DNA from: CAZKTO01 sp964555685
Lineage (GTDB): Bacteria; Chloroflexota; Dehalococcoidia; SHYB01
Direction: 5' to 3'
NCBI GenBank assembly: GCA_964555685.1
Contig: CAZKTO010000077.1
Coordinates: forward strand, 1 to 12,783
Length of the DNA stretch: 12,783 nucleotides
Positions 1 to 6,618 of this stretch are shown piece by piece (the stretch's first letter is position 1; each line of letters opens with the position of its first letter). Under the pieces are notes generated by a model. It was not told the DNA's origin and ran no database searches. It saw only the letters and a program-made list of their open reading frames with translations. A program made the position numbers and the translations under genes.

Positions 1-1063
1 TCCGGCGCTCGGACAGCTTGCGGTCCAGGTGCAGCTCCATGTTGCCCGTGCCCTTGAACTCCTCGTAGATCAGGTCGTCCATGCGGCTGCCGGTATCGAC
101 GATGCAGGCGGCGATAACGGTGAGACTGCCGCCCTGCTCGATGTTCCGCGCCGCGCCGAAGAAGCGCTTGGGCGGGTAGAGGGCCACGGGGTCCATGCCG
201 CCCGAGAGGGTCCGGCCGCTGCTGGGCACCGCCAGGTTGTACGCGCGGGTGAGGCGCGTGATGCTATCGAGGAGGATCACCACGTCCTTGCCCGACTCGG
301 CCATGCGCTTGGCCCGGTCCAGGACCAGCTCCGCGACGCGCGTGTGGTCTTCCACCGGCTCGTCGAAGGTGGAGCTGTAGACCTCGCCCTTGATCGAGCG
401 CTGCATGTCCGTGACCTCTTCCGGCCGCTCGCCAACGAGCGCCACCATCAGCTCGATCTCCGGGTAGTTGGTGCTGATGCCGTCGGCGATGTTCTTGAGG
501 AGCATCGTCTTGCCGGCCTTGGGGGGCGAGACGATGAGTCCGCGCTGCCCCCGGCCGATGGGCGACACCAGATCGATCATGCGCTGCGAGAGGTTCTTGG
601 GCGTGGTCTCCAGCTTGATCTGGCGATTGGGGAAGATGGGCGTCAGCTGCTCGAAGACGCCCCGGACCCTGGCCACCTCCGGGTCCAGGCCATTCACCGC
701 CTCCACGCGCAGGAGGCCGGGGTACTTCTCGCCGTCCTTGGGCAGCCGGACCTCGCCCATGACGTGGTCGCCGGTGCGAAGGGCGAAGCGCCGGATCTGG
801 GAGGGCGAGACGTAGACGTCGCCCGGGCTGGGCCGCAGCCCATTGTGCCGCAGAAAACCATAGCCATCGCCGATGGTCTCGAGCACGCCGCTCGCCAAGT
901 GGTGCCCGAGCTGAGCGGCCTGGGCCCGGATGAGGCCCTGCACCAGCTGGCCCTTCTTGAGCAGATCGAGGTTCTGCAGGCCCGAGCCCTTGGCCAGCTC
1001 GATGAGCTCATCGCGCGTCTTGGATTCCAGCGCCGCGTAGGCTGTCGCTACTTCTGTTGGCAT
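1..1063 (-). CDS. rho: Transcription termination factor Rho (3' end cut off by window edge)
   Basis: Rho is a hexameric RNA-dependent ATPase/helicase that releases RNA polymerase from transcripts. The window holds 354 N-terminal residues; the family is usually about 415-430, so roughly the last 60-70 lie outside. In order: an N-terminal helical Rho-N region (about 8-50), the OB-fold primary RNA site with GDGYGFLR (65-72), then the RecA-like ATPase. The P-loop is SPPKAGKT (179-186), Walker B is VVILLDS (261-267), the Q-loop region lies at about 285-291 in TLSGGMD, and the R-loop begins at KGTGNMELHLDRKL (337-350). All catalytic signatures present are intact, so this is a functional-type Rho without the large insertion seen in many Actinobacteria. 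The ATG at 1063 was chosen because the Rho-N fold begins directly after it; the ribosome site before it is weak. It follows transaldolase on the same strand after a 255-nt spacer full of hairpins. Confidence 0.97.
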   Translation of the reverse strand, partial: MPTEVATAYAALESKTRDELIELAKGSGLQNLDLLKKGQLVQGLIRAQAAQLGHHLASGVLETIGDGYGFLRHNGLRPSPGDVYVSPSQIRRFALRTGDHVMGEVRLPKDGEKYPGLLRVEAVNGLDPEVARVRGVFEQLTPIFPNRQIKLETTPKNLSQRMIDLVSPIGRGQRGLIVSPPKAGKTMLLKNIADGISTNYPEIELMVALVGERPEEVTDMQRSIKGEVYSSTFDEPVEDHTRVAELVLDRAKRMAESGKDVVILLDSITRLTRAYNLAVPSSGRTLSGGMDPVALYPPKRFFGAARNIEQGGSLTVIAACIVDTGSRMDDLIYEEFKGTGNMELHLDRKLSERR

Positions 1064-1216
1064 CGTTTCACCGACCTATTACCGGCCTCACGGCCGTGTG
1101 TGGGATAGCCTCTCGTACATCGCGGGCCCGCTCGTCCCGGCAGGGGCGCCCGCCCCGACGAATCGGGGTCCAGGGGCCATCGTGCTGGCCGGCAGCGCCC
1201 GGCTTTGCACCAACCC

Positions 1217-1295
1217 CCTTCCCCCATCGAGGGGGAAGGCTGGGATGGGGGTGACGGTCACCCCCACCTTCTGTCCTCCCCCGCAACGGGGGAGG
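1217..1295. repeat. Three consecutive palindromes in the transaldolase-rho spacer
   Basis: The 255-nt gap between transaldolase (ends 1319) and rho (starts 1063) has no gene. It holds three adjacent strong dyads: 1217-1239 (9-bp stem CCTTCCCCC/GGGGGAAGG, loop ATCGA), 1247-1265 (GGGGGTGAC and its complement around a single G), and 1275-1295 (9-bp stem CCTCCCCCG/CGGGGGAGG, loop CAA). None is followed by a T-tract in either direction, so they are not classic intrinsic terminators. The first unit recurs almost exactly, inverted, at 8417-8438, which points to a dispersed REP-like family. A small extra palindrome, CACGGCCGTG at 1089-1098, sits about 25 nt upstream of the rho start. On the mRNA the hairpins could slow polymerase or mark an RNA-processing site between tal and rho; that is inference. 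Confidence 0.85.
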
Positions 1296-1318
1296 AGATA
1301 GCGCGGCGCGCGTACATG

Positions 1319-2023
1319 TTACCTGTGCGTCACGACATCTTGCTTCAAGACCCCCGGCAGGCCGGGGCCGCGGCCTAGCCGGTTCCAGTCCTCGGCGAAC
1401 CGGGCGACGCCGATGTCGGTCAGGGGATGCTCGATCATCTGGGCCAGGACCTTGTAGGGGATGGTGACCACGTCGGCCCCCGCTTTCGCGGCCTGCACCA
1501 CGTGGAGCGGGTGCCGGATGCTCGCCGCCAGCACCTTCGTCTTCATCCCCTGCTTGCGGAACACCTCGGCGATCTCGGCCACGAGGGCCATGCCGTCGTG
1601 GCCCACATCGTCCAGGCGGCCGACGAAGGGGCTCACGTAGGTGGCGCCAGCCAGCGCCGCCAGGATCGCCTGGTTCACGGAGAAGCAGAGCGTCTGGTTG
1701 ATCGTGATCCCCTCGCGGGAGAGGACGGAGGTCGCCTCGAACCCGGCCGCGGTGCTGGGGAGTTTGACCACCACCGTCTCGCCCCACCCGGCGATGCGGC
1801 GCCCCTCGTCGAGCATCGAGGGCACGTCCTGGGCCACCACCTCCGCCGAGATGGGGCCGCGGACGATCCGCGCGATCTCCTGGACCGCCTGACGGTACGC
1901 TCCCAGGTCACCGGTGCCCTCCTTGGCCGCCAGCGAGGGGTTCGTCGTCACGCCGCTCACCACGCCCAGCCGGGCACCCTGGCGAATCTCTTCGATGTTG
2001 GCCGTGTCCAGGAAGATCTGCAT
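1319..2023 (-). CDS. tal: Transaldolase, small TalC/Fsa-type (234 aa)
   Basis: A class I aldolase-fold enzyme of the compact transaldolase/fructose-6-phosphate aldolase family. Transaldolase moves a dihydroxyacetone unit between sugar phosphates in the non-oxidative pentose phosphate pathway, in the cytoplasm. The Schiff-base lysine is K87 in VVVKLP. D6 (FLDTAN), T26 and N28 (VTTNP) and S168 (AASIRHP) match the family active site. Residue 133 in SPFVGR is Phe. Fructose-6-phosphate aldolases have Tyr here, so true transaldolase activity is more likely. Length is slightly above the usual 214-220, with a C-terminal tail from about 216. The ATG at 2023 begins the first beta strand (MQIFLDTAN) and has a GGAG about 9 nt upstream; the open frame runs on to 2074, but those 17 codons overlap the pyrG stop. 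It starts 43 nt after pyrG, so co-transcription is likely. Family certain, exact substrate less so. Confidence 0.94.
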   Translation of the reverse strand: MQIFLDTANIEEIRQGARLGVVSGVTTNPSLAAKEGTGDLGAYRQAVQEIARIVRGPISAEVVAQDVPSMLDEGRRIAGWGETVVVKLPSTAAGFEATSVLSREGITINQTLCFSVNQAILAALAGATYVSPFVGRLDDVGHDGMALVAEIAEVFRKQGMKTKVLAASIRHPLHVVQAAKAGADVVTIPYKVLAQMIEHPLTDIGVARFAEDWNRLGRGPGLPGVLKQDVVTHR

Positions 2024-2066
2024 CGGGCTACGCTCCTGCCTGTCCTGCTCCCTGCTCGCGGCGGGA

Positions 2067-3704
2067 CTACGCATAGGTCAAGGGAAGCCGGTGCTGCCCG
2101 CCCTCGCGCAGCGTGTTCTTCGCCACGCCCACGAAGGCGCTGAACAGCGGATGCGGCCGGTTGGGCCTCGAATGAAACTCCGGGTGGAACTGGGTGCCCA
2201 GCATGAACGGATGGTCCCGCAGCTCCGCGATCTCCACCAGCTTGGCGTCCGGCGAGAGGCCGCTCAGCGCCAGGCCGGCCTGGGAGAGCGGCTCGCGATA
2301 CGAGTTGTTGAACTCGAAGCGGTGGCGGTGCCGCTCGGTGACACGGGATGCTCCGTAGGCCTGGGCCGCGATGGAGCCGGGCGCCAGCTCGCAGGGGTAG
2401 CTGCCCAGGCGCATCGTCCCGCCCTTGCCGTTGACCCGCTTCTGGTCCGGCATGAGATCGATGACCGGGTAGGGCGTCTCCTCATCGAACTCCGTGGAGT
2501 GGGGCCGGTCCGACCGGAAGACCTGCCGGGCGAACTCGATGACCATGATCTGCATTCCCAGGCAGAGGCCCAGGTACGGGACCTTGAACTCGCGGGCATA
2601 GTGGGCCGCGCGGATCATCCCCTCGATGCCGCGGGGACCGAAGCCGCCCGGCACCACGATCCCGCTAACGGAGGCCAGCGCCTGCTCCCAGTTGGGCCGC
2701 TCCAAGTCCTCCGACGAGACCCAGGTGATGCGCACGTCGCGGTTGTGAGAGATGCCCGCGTGACGCAGCGCCTCCCGCACGGAGATGTAGGCATCCTCCA
2801 GCTGCACGTACTTGCCCACGATGGCCACCGGCAGCGGCTCCTGCGCCGCCTTCATCCGCTGCACCATGGCCCGCCAGTCCGCCAGGTCCGTCTCTGGCGC
2901 CGTCACGCGCAGGTGGTTGATGATGATGTTTCCCAGGCCCGCCTCTTCCAGGATCGCCGGCACCTCATAGATGTTGTCCACCGTGACGAGGGGAATAACC
3001 TCGGACTCGCGGACGTCGCAGAAGAGAGCGATCTTCGCCTTGATGTCGTCGGAGACGGGGTAGTCGCTGCGGGCCAGGATGATGTCGGGCTGGATGCCGA
3101 TGCTCCGGAGCTCCTTGACGCTATGCTGCGTCGGCTTCGTCTTGAGCTCCTTGGTGGCCATGATGTACGGAAGGTAGGTCACGTGGATATAGAGGACGTT
3201 ATCCCGTCCCACCTCGGTGCGCACCTGCCGGATGGCCTCGAGGAAGGGCAGGCCCTCGATGTCGCCGACGGTGCCGCCCACCTCCACCACCACCACGTCG
3301 GCCCCGGAGTCGCGGGCGATGCCGCGGATGCGGCCCTTGATCTCGTTGGTCACGTGCGGGACGACCTGGATGGTGCCGCCCAGGAAGTCTCCCCGGCGCT
3401 CCTTGGCGATGACCGAGCTATAGATCTCGCCCGAGGTGACGTTGGAGCTGCGGGTCAGCTCCACATCGATGAAGCGCTCGTAGTGGCCAAGGTCCAGGTC
3501 CGTCTCGCAGCCGTCGGCCGTGACGAAGACCTCGCCGTGCTGGTAGGGCGACATGGTCCCGGGGTCGACGTTCAGGTAGGGGTCAAGCTTTTGGACCGAC
3601 ACCGAGACGCCGCGGCTCTTGAGGATGCGTCCAATGGAGGCGACGGCGATGCCCTTGCCCACGGAGCTGACGACGCCGCCGGTGACGAAGATGAACTTGG
3701 CCAT
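2067..3704 (-). CDS. pyrG: CTP synthase
   Basis: Makes CTP from UTP, ATP and glutamine, the last step of pyrimidine nucleotide synthesis, as a cytoplasmic tetramer. At 545 aa it is full length (family about 535-550). Residues 1-270 are the amidoligase domain, with the P-loop-like VVSSVGKG (K17), the acidic ETDLDLGHYERF stretch (67-78) and EVGGTVGDIEG (141-151) that handle Mg-ATP and UTP. Residues about 291-530 are the class I glutamine amidotransferase domain, with nucleophile C381 in GLCLGMQ, the oxyanion glycines in VPGGFGPRG (351-359), and H507/E509 in QFHPEF. All catalytic residues are present. The ATG at 3704 starts the canonical MAKFIFVTGG; a weak GGACGG lies about 8 nt upstream. It is the first gene of a probable pyrG-tal-rho transcript, with a consensus promoter some 280 nt upstream and a long leader. 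This order is also known from Bacillus, with other genes interspersed there. Confidence 0.98.
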   Translation of the reverse strand: MAKFIFVTGGVVSSVGKGIAVASIGRILKSRGVSVSVQKLDPYLNVDPGTMSPYQHGEVFVTADGCETDLDLGHYERFIDVELTRSSNVTSGEIYSSVIAKERRGDFLGGTIQVVPHVTNEIKGRIRGIARDSGADVVVVEVGGTVGDIEGLPFLEAIRQVRTEVGRDNVLYIHVTYLPYIMATKELKTKPTQHSVKELRSIGIQPDIILARSDYPVSDDIKAKIALFCDVRESEVIPLVTVDNIYEVPAILEEAGLGNIIINHLRVTAPETDLADWRAMVQRMKAAQEPLPVAIVGKYVQLEDAYISVREALRHAGISHNRDVRITWVSSEDLERPNWEQALASVSGIVVPGGFGPRGIEGMIRAAHYAREFKVPYLGLCLGMQIMVIEFARQVFRSDRPHSTEFDEETPYPVIDLMPDQKRVNGKGGTMRLGSYPCELAPGSIAAQAYGASRVTERHRHRFEFNNSYREPLSQAGLALSGLSPDAKLVEIAELRDHPFMLGTQFHPEFHSRPNRPHPLFSAFVGVAKNTLREGGQHRLPLTYA

Positions 3705-3976
3705 CTTCAGGGCCGTCCGTTCGGCTGGGCTTGCTGGCTAACAGACATATGGGGCGATCTGCGAGTCCATTCCAAGCGCGGGAGGCGTTCGGCTGCCCTG
3801 GGGATCTCGCCGCCTTAGGAGCGGACGGCGGCGACCTGAGGAGGGTCTGGAGCTGGTTGCGGGACCGGTTTTGGAACCGATGACGAGGCGAGGCGCCTGG
3901 GTGGCGGTGGGTCGGGCTGGTTGCGGCCTCTGGGCCAACCTGCGCTGCTCCCCAACCGAGTGCAGACCGTGAACCT
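3705..3976 (-). promoter_or_regulatory. Long structured 5' leader of pyrG (candidate cis-acting RNA)
   Basis: If transcription starts about 7 nt after the -10 box, the pyrG mRNA carries about 270 untranslated nucleotides. They can fold into a closed domain. In plus-strand coordinates, 3844-3853 pairs with 3947-3951 plus 3964-3968 (two 5-bp helices, with 12 nt bulged on one side). Inside lie a 7-bp hairpin at 3864-3881 (one G-U pair, CCAA loop) and a hairpin at 3919-3940 (GGTTG/CAACC with an inner GCC/GGC). AGGCGCCT at 3891-3898 is self-complementary. I see no T-box AGGGTGG element, no U-run after a stem, and no G-run at the expected start like that used for CTP control of Bacillus pyrG. A regulatory role is inferred only from length, pairing and the gene it precedes. 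The same stretch has no convincing gene on either strand. Confidence 0.5.
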
Positions 3977-3982
3977 AGCAAA

Positions 3983-4011
3983 ATTATAGGAGCGGGCCAC
4001 CGCCATGTCAA
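3983..4011 (-). promoter_or_regulatory. Perfect-consensus sigma70 promoter for pyrG (-tal-rho)
   Basis: Read on the minus strand, TTGACA (4011-4006) and TATAAT (3988-3983) are separated by exactly 17 nt: a 12/12 match to the sigma70/SigA consensus at ideal spacing. The expected start is near 3976. In a genome this GC-rich such a match is very unlikely by chance, and it lies in the divergent gap facing pyrG. A promoter this strong suggests that regulation, if any, acts after initiation, in the leader. Confidence 0.9.
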
Positions 4012-4056
4012 TCCCTGAGCGCCCCCGGGCCAGGGCCGCGGGCCCTCTTTCAGCGT

Positions 4057-4086
4057 TTGCCGCGGCTCCCAGCGGAGCCCTATAAT
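4057..4086 (+). promoter_or_regulatory. Promoter for gatC-gatA
   Basis: TATAAT at 4081-4086 with TTGCCG at 4057-4062, 18 nt apart, on the plus strand. The expected start near 4093-4096 leaves a short leader of about 30 nt before the gatC ATG at 4123. The box lies inside an upstream extension of the gatC reading frame, which argues against any start earlier than 4123. The -35 hexamers of this promoter and the divergent pyrG promoter are only 45 bp apart. Confidence 0.75.
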
Positions 4087-4122
4087 AGCCGTCGCATCCC
4101 CGTACGAGCGAGACGTCCACCC

Positions 4123-4413
4123 ATGCGTCTGAGCCGCGAGCAGGTCCTTCACATCGCCACCCTCTGCCGCATCGGCATGACGGACGAGGAGGTCGCCCGC
4201 GCCCAGGACCAGCTCTCCCACATCCTCGACCAGTTCGAGGTCCTCCGCCAGCTCAACACGGACGACGTTCCCCCGACCTCTCACCCGGTGGAGATCCATA
4301 GCGTCTTCAGGGGCGATGCGCCCCAGCCCTCGCTGCTCGTGGACGACGTCCTCGCCAACGCCCCCCAAACGGAGGCGGGCCACCTCCGTATCAAGGCGGT
4401 GCTGGAAGAGTAG
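4123..4413 (+). CDS. gatC: Asp-tRNA(Asn)/Glu-tRNA(Gln) amidotransferase subunit C
   Basis: GatC is the small subunit of the GatCAB amidotransferase, wrapping around GatA and stabilising its contact with GatB, so that Glu-tRNA(Gln) and often Asp-tRNA(Asn) are converted to Gln- and Asn-tRNA. At 96 aa it is the normal size. The family pattern is clear: an N-terminal helix SREQVLHIATLCRIGMTDEE (4-23), a second helix with LSHILDQFEVL (31-41), the NTDDVPPTSHP linker (45-55), and the C-terminal LANAPQTEAGHLRIKAVLE (77-95). The start MRLSREQV fits family alignments; an in-frame codon at 4057 would add 22 unrelated residues across the promoter. No clear ribosome site is visible. gatA follows after 51 nt in the same direction. 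Confidence 0.95.
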   Translation: MRLSREQVLHIATLCRIGMTDEEVARAQDQLSHILDQFEVLRQLNTDDVPPTSHPVEIHSVFRGDAPQPSLLVDDVLANAPQTEAGHLRIKAVLEE

Positions 4414-4464
4414 CGCCCTCCGCCCCTGCGCCGTTCCCTGCTCCCCGTTCCCGGTCCCTTCTCC

Positions 4465-5925
4465 ATGACCGAACTCTACGACCTGACCGCCCACGAGGCC
4501 TGCGACCTCCTCGACGCTCGCCGCATCTCATCGGTGGAGCTCACCCGGGCCCTCCTCGACCGCATCGCCCGCGTCGAGGAGAAGGTCAAGGCCTATGTGA
4601 CCATCACGCCGGAGGAGGCCCTCCGGCAGGCCGAGGCCGCCGACCGCCGCATCGCCGGCGGCGATGCCGGTCCTCTCACCGGCATCCCAATGCAGCTCAA
4701 GGACAACATCGTGACGCGGGGCATCCGCACCACCTGCTCCTCGCGCATGCTCGAGCGCTTCGTCCCGCCCTACGACGCCACCGTCGCGCGGCGCCTCTTC
4801 GCCGCCGGCGCCGTCCTTCTGGGCAAGGGCAACATGGACGAGTTCGCCATGGGCTCCTCCACGGAGAACTCCGCCTTCTACCCCACGCGCAACCCGTGGG
4901 ACCTGGAGCGCGTGCCCGGCGGCTCCAGCGGCGGGCCCGCGGCGGCCGTGGCCGCCGGCGAGTGCTGCTTCTCCCTGGGCTCCGATACCGGCGGCAGCAT
5001 CCGCCAGCCCGCGGGGTTCTGCAACATCGCCGGCCTCAAGCCCACCTACGGCCTCGTCAGCCGCTACGGCCTCGTCGCCTTCGCCAGCTCCCTCGACCAG
5101 ATCGGCCCCCTGACCAAGGACGTCACCGACTGCGCGACGGTGCTCCAGGCCATCGCCGGCCACGACCCCATGGACTCCACCTCCGCCAGCCGGCCCGTGC
5201 CGGACTATCGCGCATCCCTGGGCCAGGGGATGAATGGGCTGCGCATCGGCGTGCCCAGGGAGTACTTCGACGGCATCGACGAGCAGGTGGGCCAGGTGCT
5301 CCGCCGCGCTATCGACAGGCTGGCCGGCCTCGGCGCGTCCATCGTCGAGGGGATCTCCCTCCCCACCACCAAGTACGCCCTGGCCGCCTACTACATCATC
5401 GCCCCCTCGGAGGCCTCGGCCAATCTGGCCCGGTACGACGGCGTGAAGTATGGGTTTTCGTCCCCTGAGGCCGGGACCATGTGGCAGGCGATGGAGCGGA
5501 CCCGGCAGCGTGGCTTCGGGCCCGAGGTGAAGCGGCGCATCATGCTGGGCGCCTACGCCCTCTCGGCCGGCTACTACGACGCCTACTACCTCAAGGCCCA
5601 GAAGGTCCGCACCCTCATCCGCCGCGAGTTCGCCGCGGCCTTCGAGCGATGCGATCTCCTCGTGACCCCAACCTCGCCCACGGCGCCGTTCCGCCTGGGC
5701 GAGAAGATGGCCGACCCCGTCCAGATGTACCTCTCGGACGTCGCCACTATCCCGATCAACATCGCGGGCATCGCCGGGCTTTCCATCCCCGGCGGCTTCC
5801 TCGAGGGGCTGCCCATCGGCATGCAGCTCATCGGCCCCGCCTTCAGCGAGGAGACGCTCTTCCGGGCCGCCCACGCCTATGAGGAGGCCACGGGCTGGCA
5901 CAAGCTCCGCGCGCCGGTCAGCTAG
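4465..5925 (+). CDS. gatA: Asp-tRNA(Asn)/Glu-tRNA(Gln) amidotransferase subunit A
   Basis: The glutaminase subunit of GatCAB: it frees ammonia from glutamine and feeds it through a channel to GatB. It belongs to the amidase-signature family; 486 aa is standard. The Ser-cisSer-Lys triad is K79 (MQLKDN), S154 (GGSSGG) and S178 (DTGGSIRQP), at the same positions as in the structurally known Staphylococcus enzyme. Further GatA signatures include GKGNMDEFAMGSSTENS (120-136), KPTYGLVSRYGL and GAYALSAGYYDAYYLKAQKVR. The residue four after the cis-Ser loop is Pro158 (GGSSGGPAAA), where Ser is common; it is not catalytic. The ATG at 4465 gives MTELYDLTAHE, the usual N-terminus, though the preceding bases are pyrimidine-rich with no Shine-Dalgarno. 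gatB is absent from the window and must lie elsewhere, a known arrangement. Presence of GatCA suggests the organism makes Gln-tRNA by the indirect route. Confidence 0.97.
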   Translation: MTELYDLTAHEACDLLDARRISSVELTRALLDRIARVEEKVKAYVTITPEEALRQAEAADRRIAGGDAGPLTGIPMQLKDNIVTRGIRTTCSSRMLERFVPPYDATVARRLFAAGAVLLGKGNMDEFAMGSSTENSAFYPTRNPWDLERVPGGSSGGPAAAVAAGECCFSLGSDTGGSIRQPAGFCNIAGLKPTYGLVSRYGLVAFASSLDQIGPLTKDVTDCATVLQAIAGHDPMDSTSASRPVPDYRASLGQGMNGLRIGVPREYFDGIDEQVGQVLRRAIDRLAGLGASIVEGISLPTTKYALAAYYIIAPSEASANLARYDGVKYGFSSPEAGTMWQAMERTRQRGFGPEVKRRIMLGAYALSAGYYDAYYLKAQKVRTLIRREFAAAFERCDLLVTPTSPTAPFRLGEKMADPVQMYLSDVATIPINIAGIAGLSIPGGFLEGLPIGMQLIGPAFSEETLFRAAHAYEEATGWHKLRAPVS

Positions 5926-5955
5926 GCCACCGCCCCAACCTCATCGGTACCTGCC

Positions 5956-6004
5956 CCTTCCCTTCGTGGGAAAGGAGGTTCGCCCCTCGCCCTGTGGGAG
6001 AGGG
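5956..6004. repeat. Two imperfect palindromes downstream of gatA
   Basis: The 170-nt gap from 5926 to 6095 has two imperfect hairpins: 5956-5975 (CCTTCCC with GGGAAAGG, one bulged A) and 5984-6004 (CCCTCGCCC/GGGAGAGGG, one mismatch, loop TGT). They resemble the units at 1217-1295 and 12754-12778 in base composition but are more degraded. Neither is followed by a T-run. They may still block 3' exonucleases after gatA; that is inference. Confidence 0.6.
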
Positions 6005-6057
6005 CGGGTGAGAGAGGTCCCATCACTCCGCGCCTCACGCCCGCGCGTGCGTGTATA

Positions 6058-6063
6058 TATAAT
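6058..6063 (+). promoter_or_regulatory. -10 box upstream of the Lrp-type regulator
   Basis: TATAAT at 6058-6063, preceded by alternating TATA, gives an expected start near 6070 and a leader of about 26 nt before the ATG at 6096. No good -35 is visible at 17-18 nt spacing (the best is CTCACG-like). Such a weak -35 is compatible with an activated or autoregulated promoter. Confidence 0.55.
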
Positions 6064-6095
6064 GAATCGCCCGCCGCCCGGCCCAGGGGGACCCT

Positions 6096-6575
6096 ATGCG
6101 TGACGTGTTCCGAATCCTCGAGCAGGACGCCCGGGCCTCGCCCGAGAAGATCGCGACCATGACCGGTCTTTCCGCGGCGGAGGTCTCGCGTATCATCCGC
6201 GAGGCCGAGGCCAACCGCACCATCCTCAAGTACAAGGCCATGGTCAACTGGGAGCGGCTGGGCGAGCCCCGCGTCTGGGCCCTCATCCAGGTCAAGGTCG
6301 CCCCCCAGCGCGACGTCGGCTTCGACGCCGTCGCCGAGCGCATCTACCGCTACCCCGAGACCCACTCCGTCTGGCTCATCTCCGGCGAGAACGACCTGGC
6401 CGTCACCGTCTCCGGCCGCGACATCTACGAGATCTCGCGCTTCGTCTCCGACAAGCTCTCCACCATCGCCGGCGTCCACGGGACCGTCACCCACTTCCTC
6501 CTCAAGCGCTACAAGGAGGACAACGAGGTCCTGGTGGAGCGGGAGGAGAGCAAGCGCCAGCCTCTAGCCCCCTAG
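6096..6575 (+). CDS. Lrp/AsnC-family transcriptional regulator
   Basis: A 159-aa regulator with the Lrp/AsnC layout: an N-terminal winged helix-turn-helix (about 5-52, recognition part SAAEVSRIIREAEANRTI at 26-43) followed by a RAM ligand/oligomerisation domain (about 58-140) with VKVAPQRDVGFDAVAERI (67-84) and SVWLISGENDLAVTVSGRD (91-109). The VNWERLG linker and VAPQRDVGFDAVAERIYRYPE resemble the YugG branch of Bacillus, whose gene sits next to an aminotransferase; no aminotransferase is present here, so its target cannot be read from neighbours. Members usually bind amino acids and often control their own gene. A charged tail (KEDNEVLVEREESKRQ) extends past the RAM domain. The start is supported by GGGGG 5 nt upstream and by the -10 box. 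The next gene begins 43 nt downstream. Confidence 0.9.
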   Translation: MRDVFRILEQDARASPEKIATMTGLSAAEVSRIIREAEANRTILKYKAMVNWERLGEPRVWALIQVKVAPQRDVGFDAVAERIYRYPETHSVWLISGENDLAVTVSGRDIYEISRFVSDKLSTIAGVHGTVTHFLLKRYKEDNEVLVEREESKRQPLAP

Positions 6576-6618
6576 CGGCCCCAAGCCGCCAGCAACATTC
6601 GATAGGGAAGCAGCCGGT

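Noticed and set aside
1217..1295. Regularly spaced palindromes considered as a CRISPR array.
   Set aside because: The three units differ from each other, have no unique spacers of constant length, and no cas gene is near.
2024..2074. Upstream start for transaldolase overlapping the pyrG stop.
   Set aside because: The family begins at MQIFLDTAN, which has a suitable GGAG; the extra 17 residues are charged and unrelated.
1914..3818. A 634-codon plus-strand open frame opposite pyrG.
   Set aside because: Antisense shadow of a certain gene; the translation shows no family motif. The same applies to 29-1108, 4528-5901 (minus) and 6809-8008 (minus).
3705..3976. The pyrG leader considered as a T-box or known riboswitch.
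   Set aside because: No AGGGTGG T-box sequence, no terminator with U-run, and no recognisable core of common riboswitch classes.
4057..4122. Upstream start for gatC.
   Set aside because: The added 22 codons run through the TATAAT box, and GatC proteins start at the MRLSREQV-type helix.
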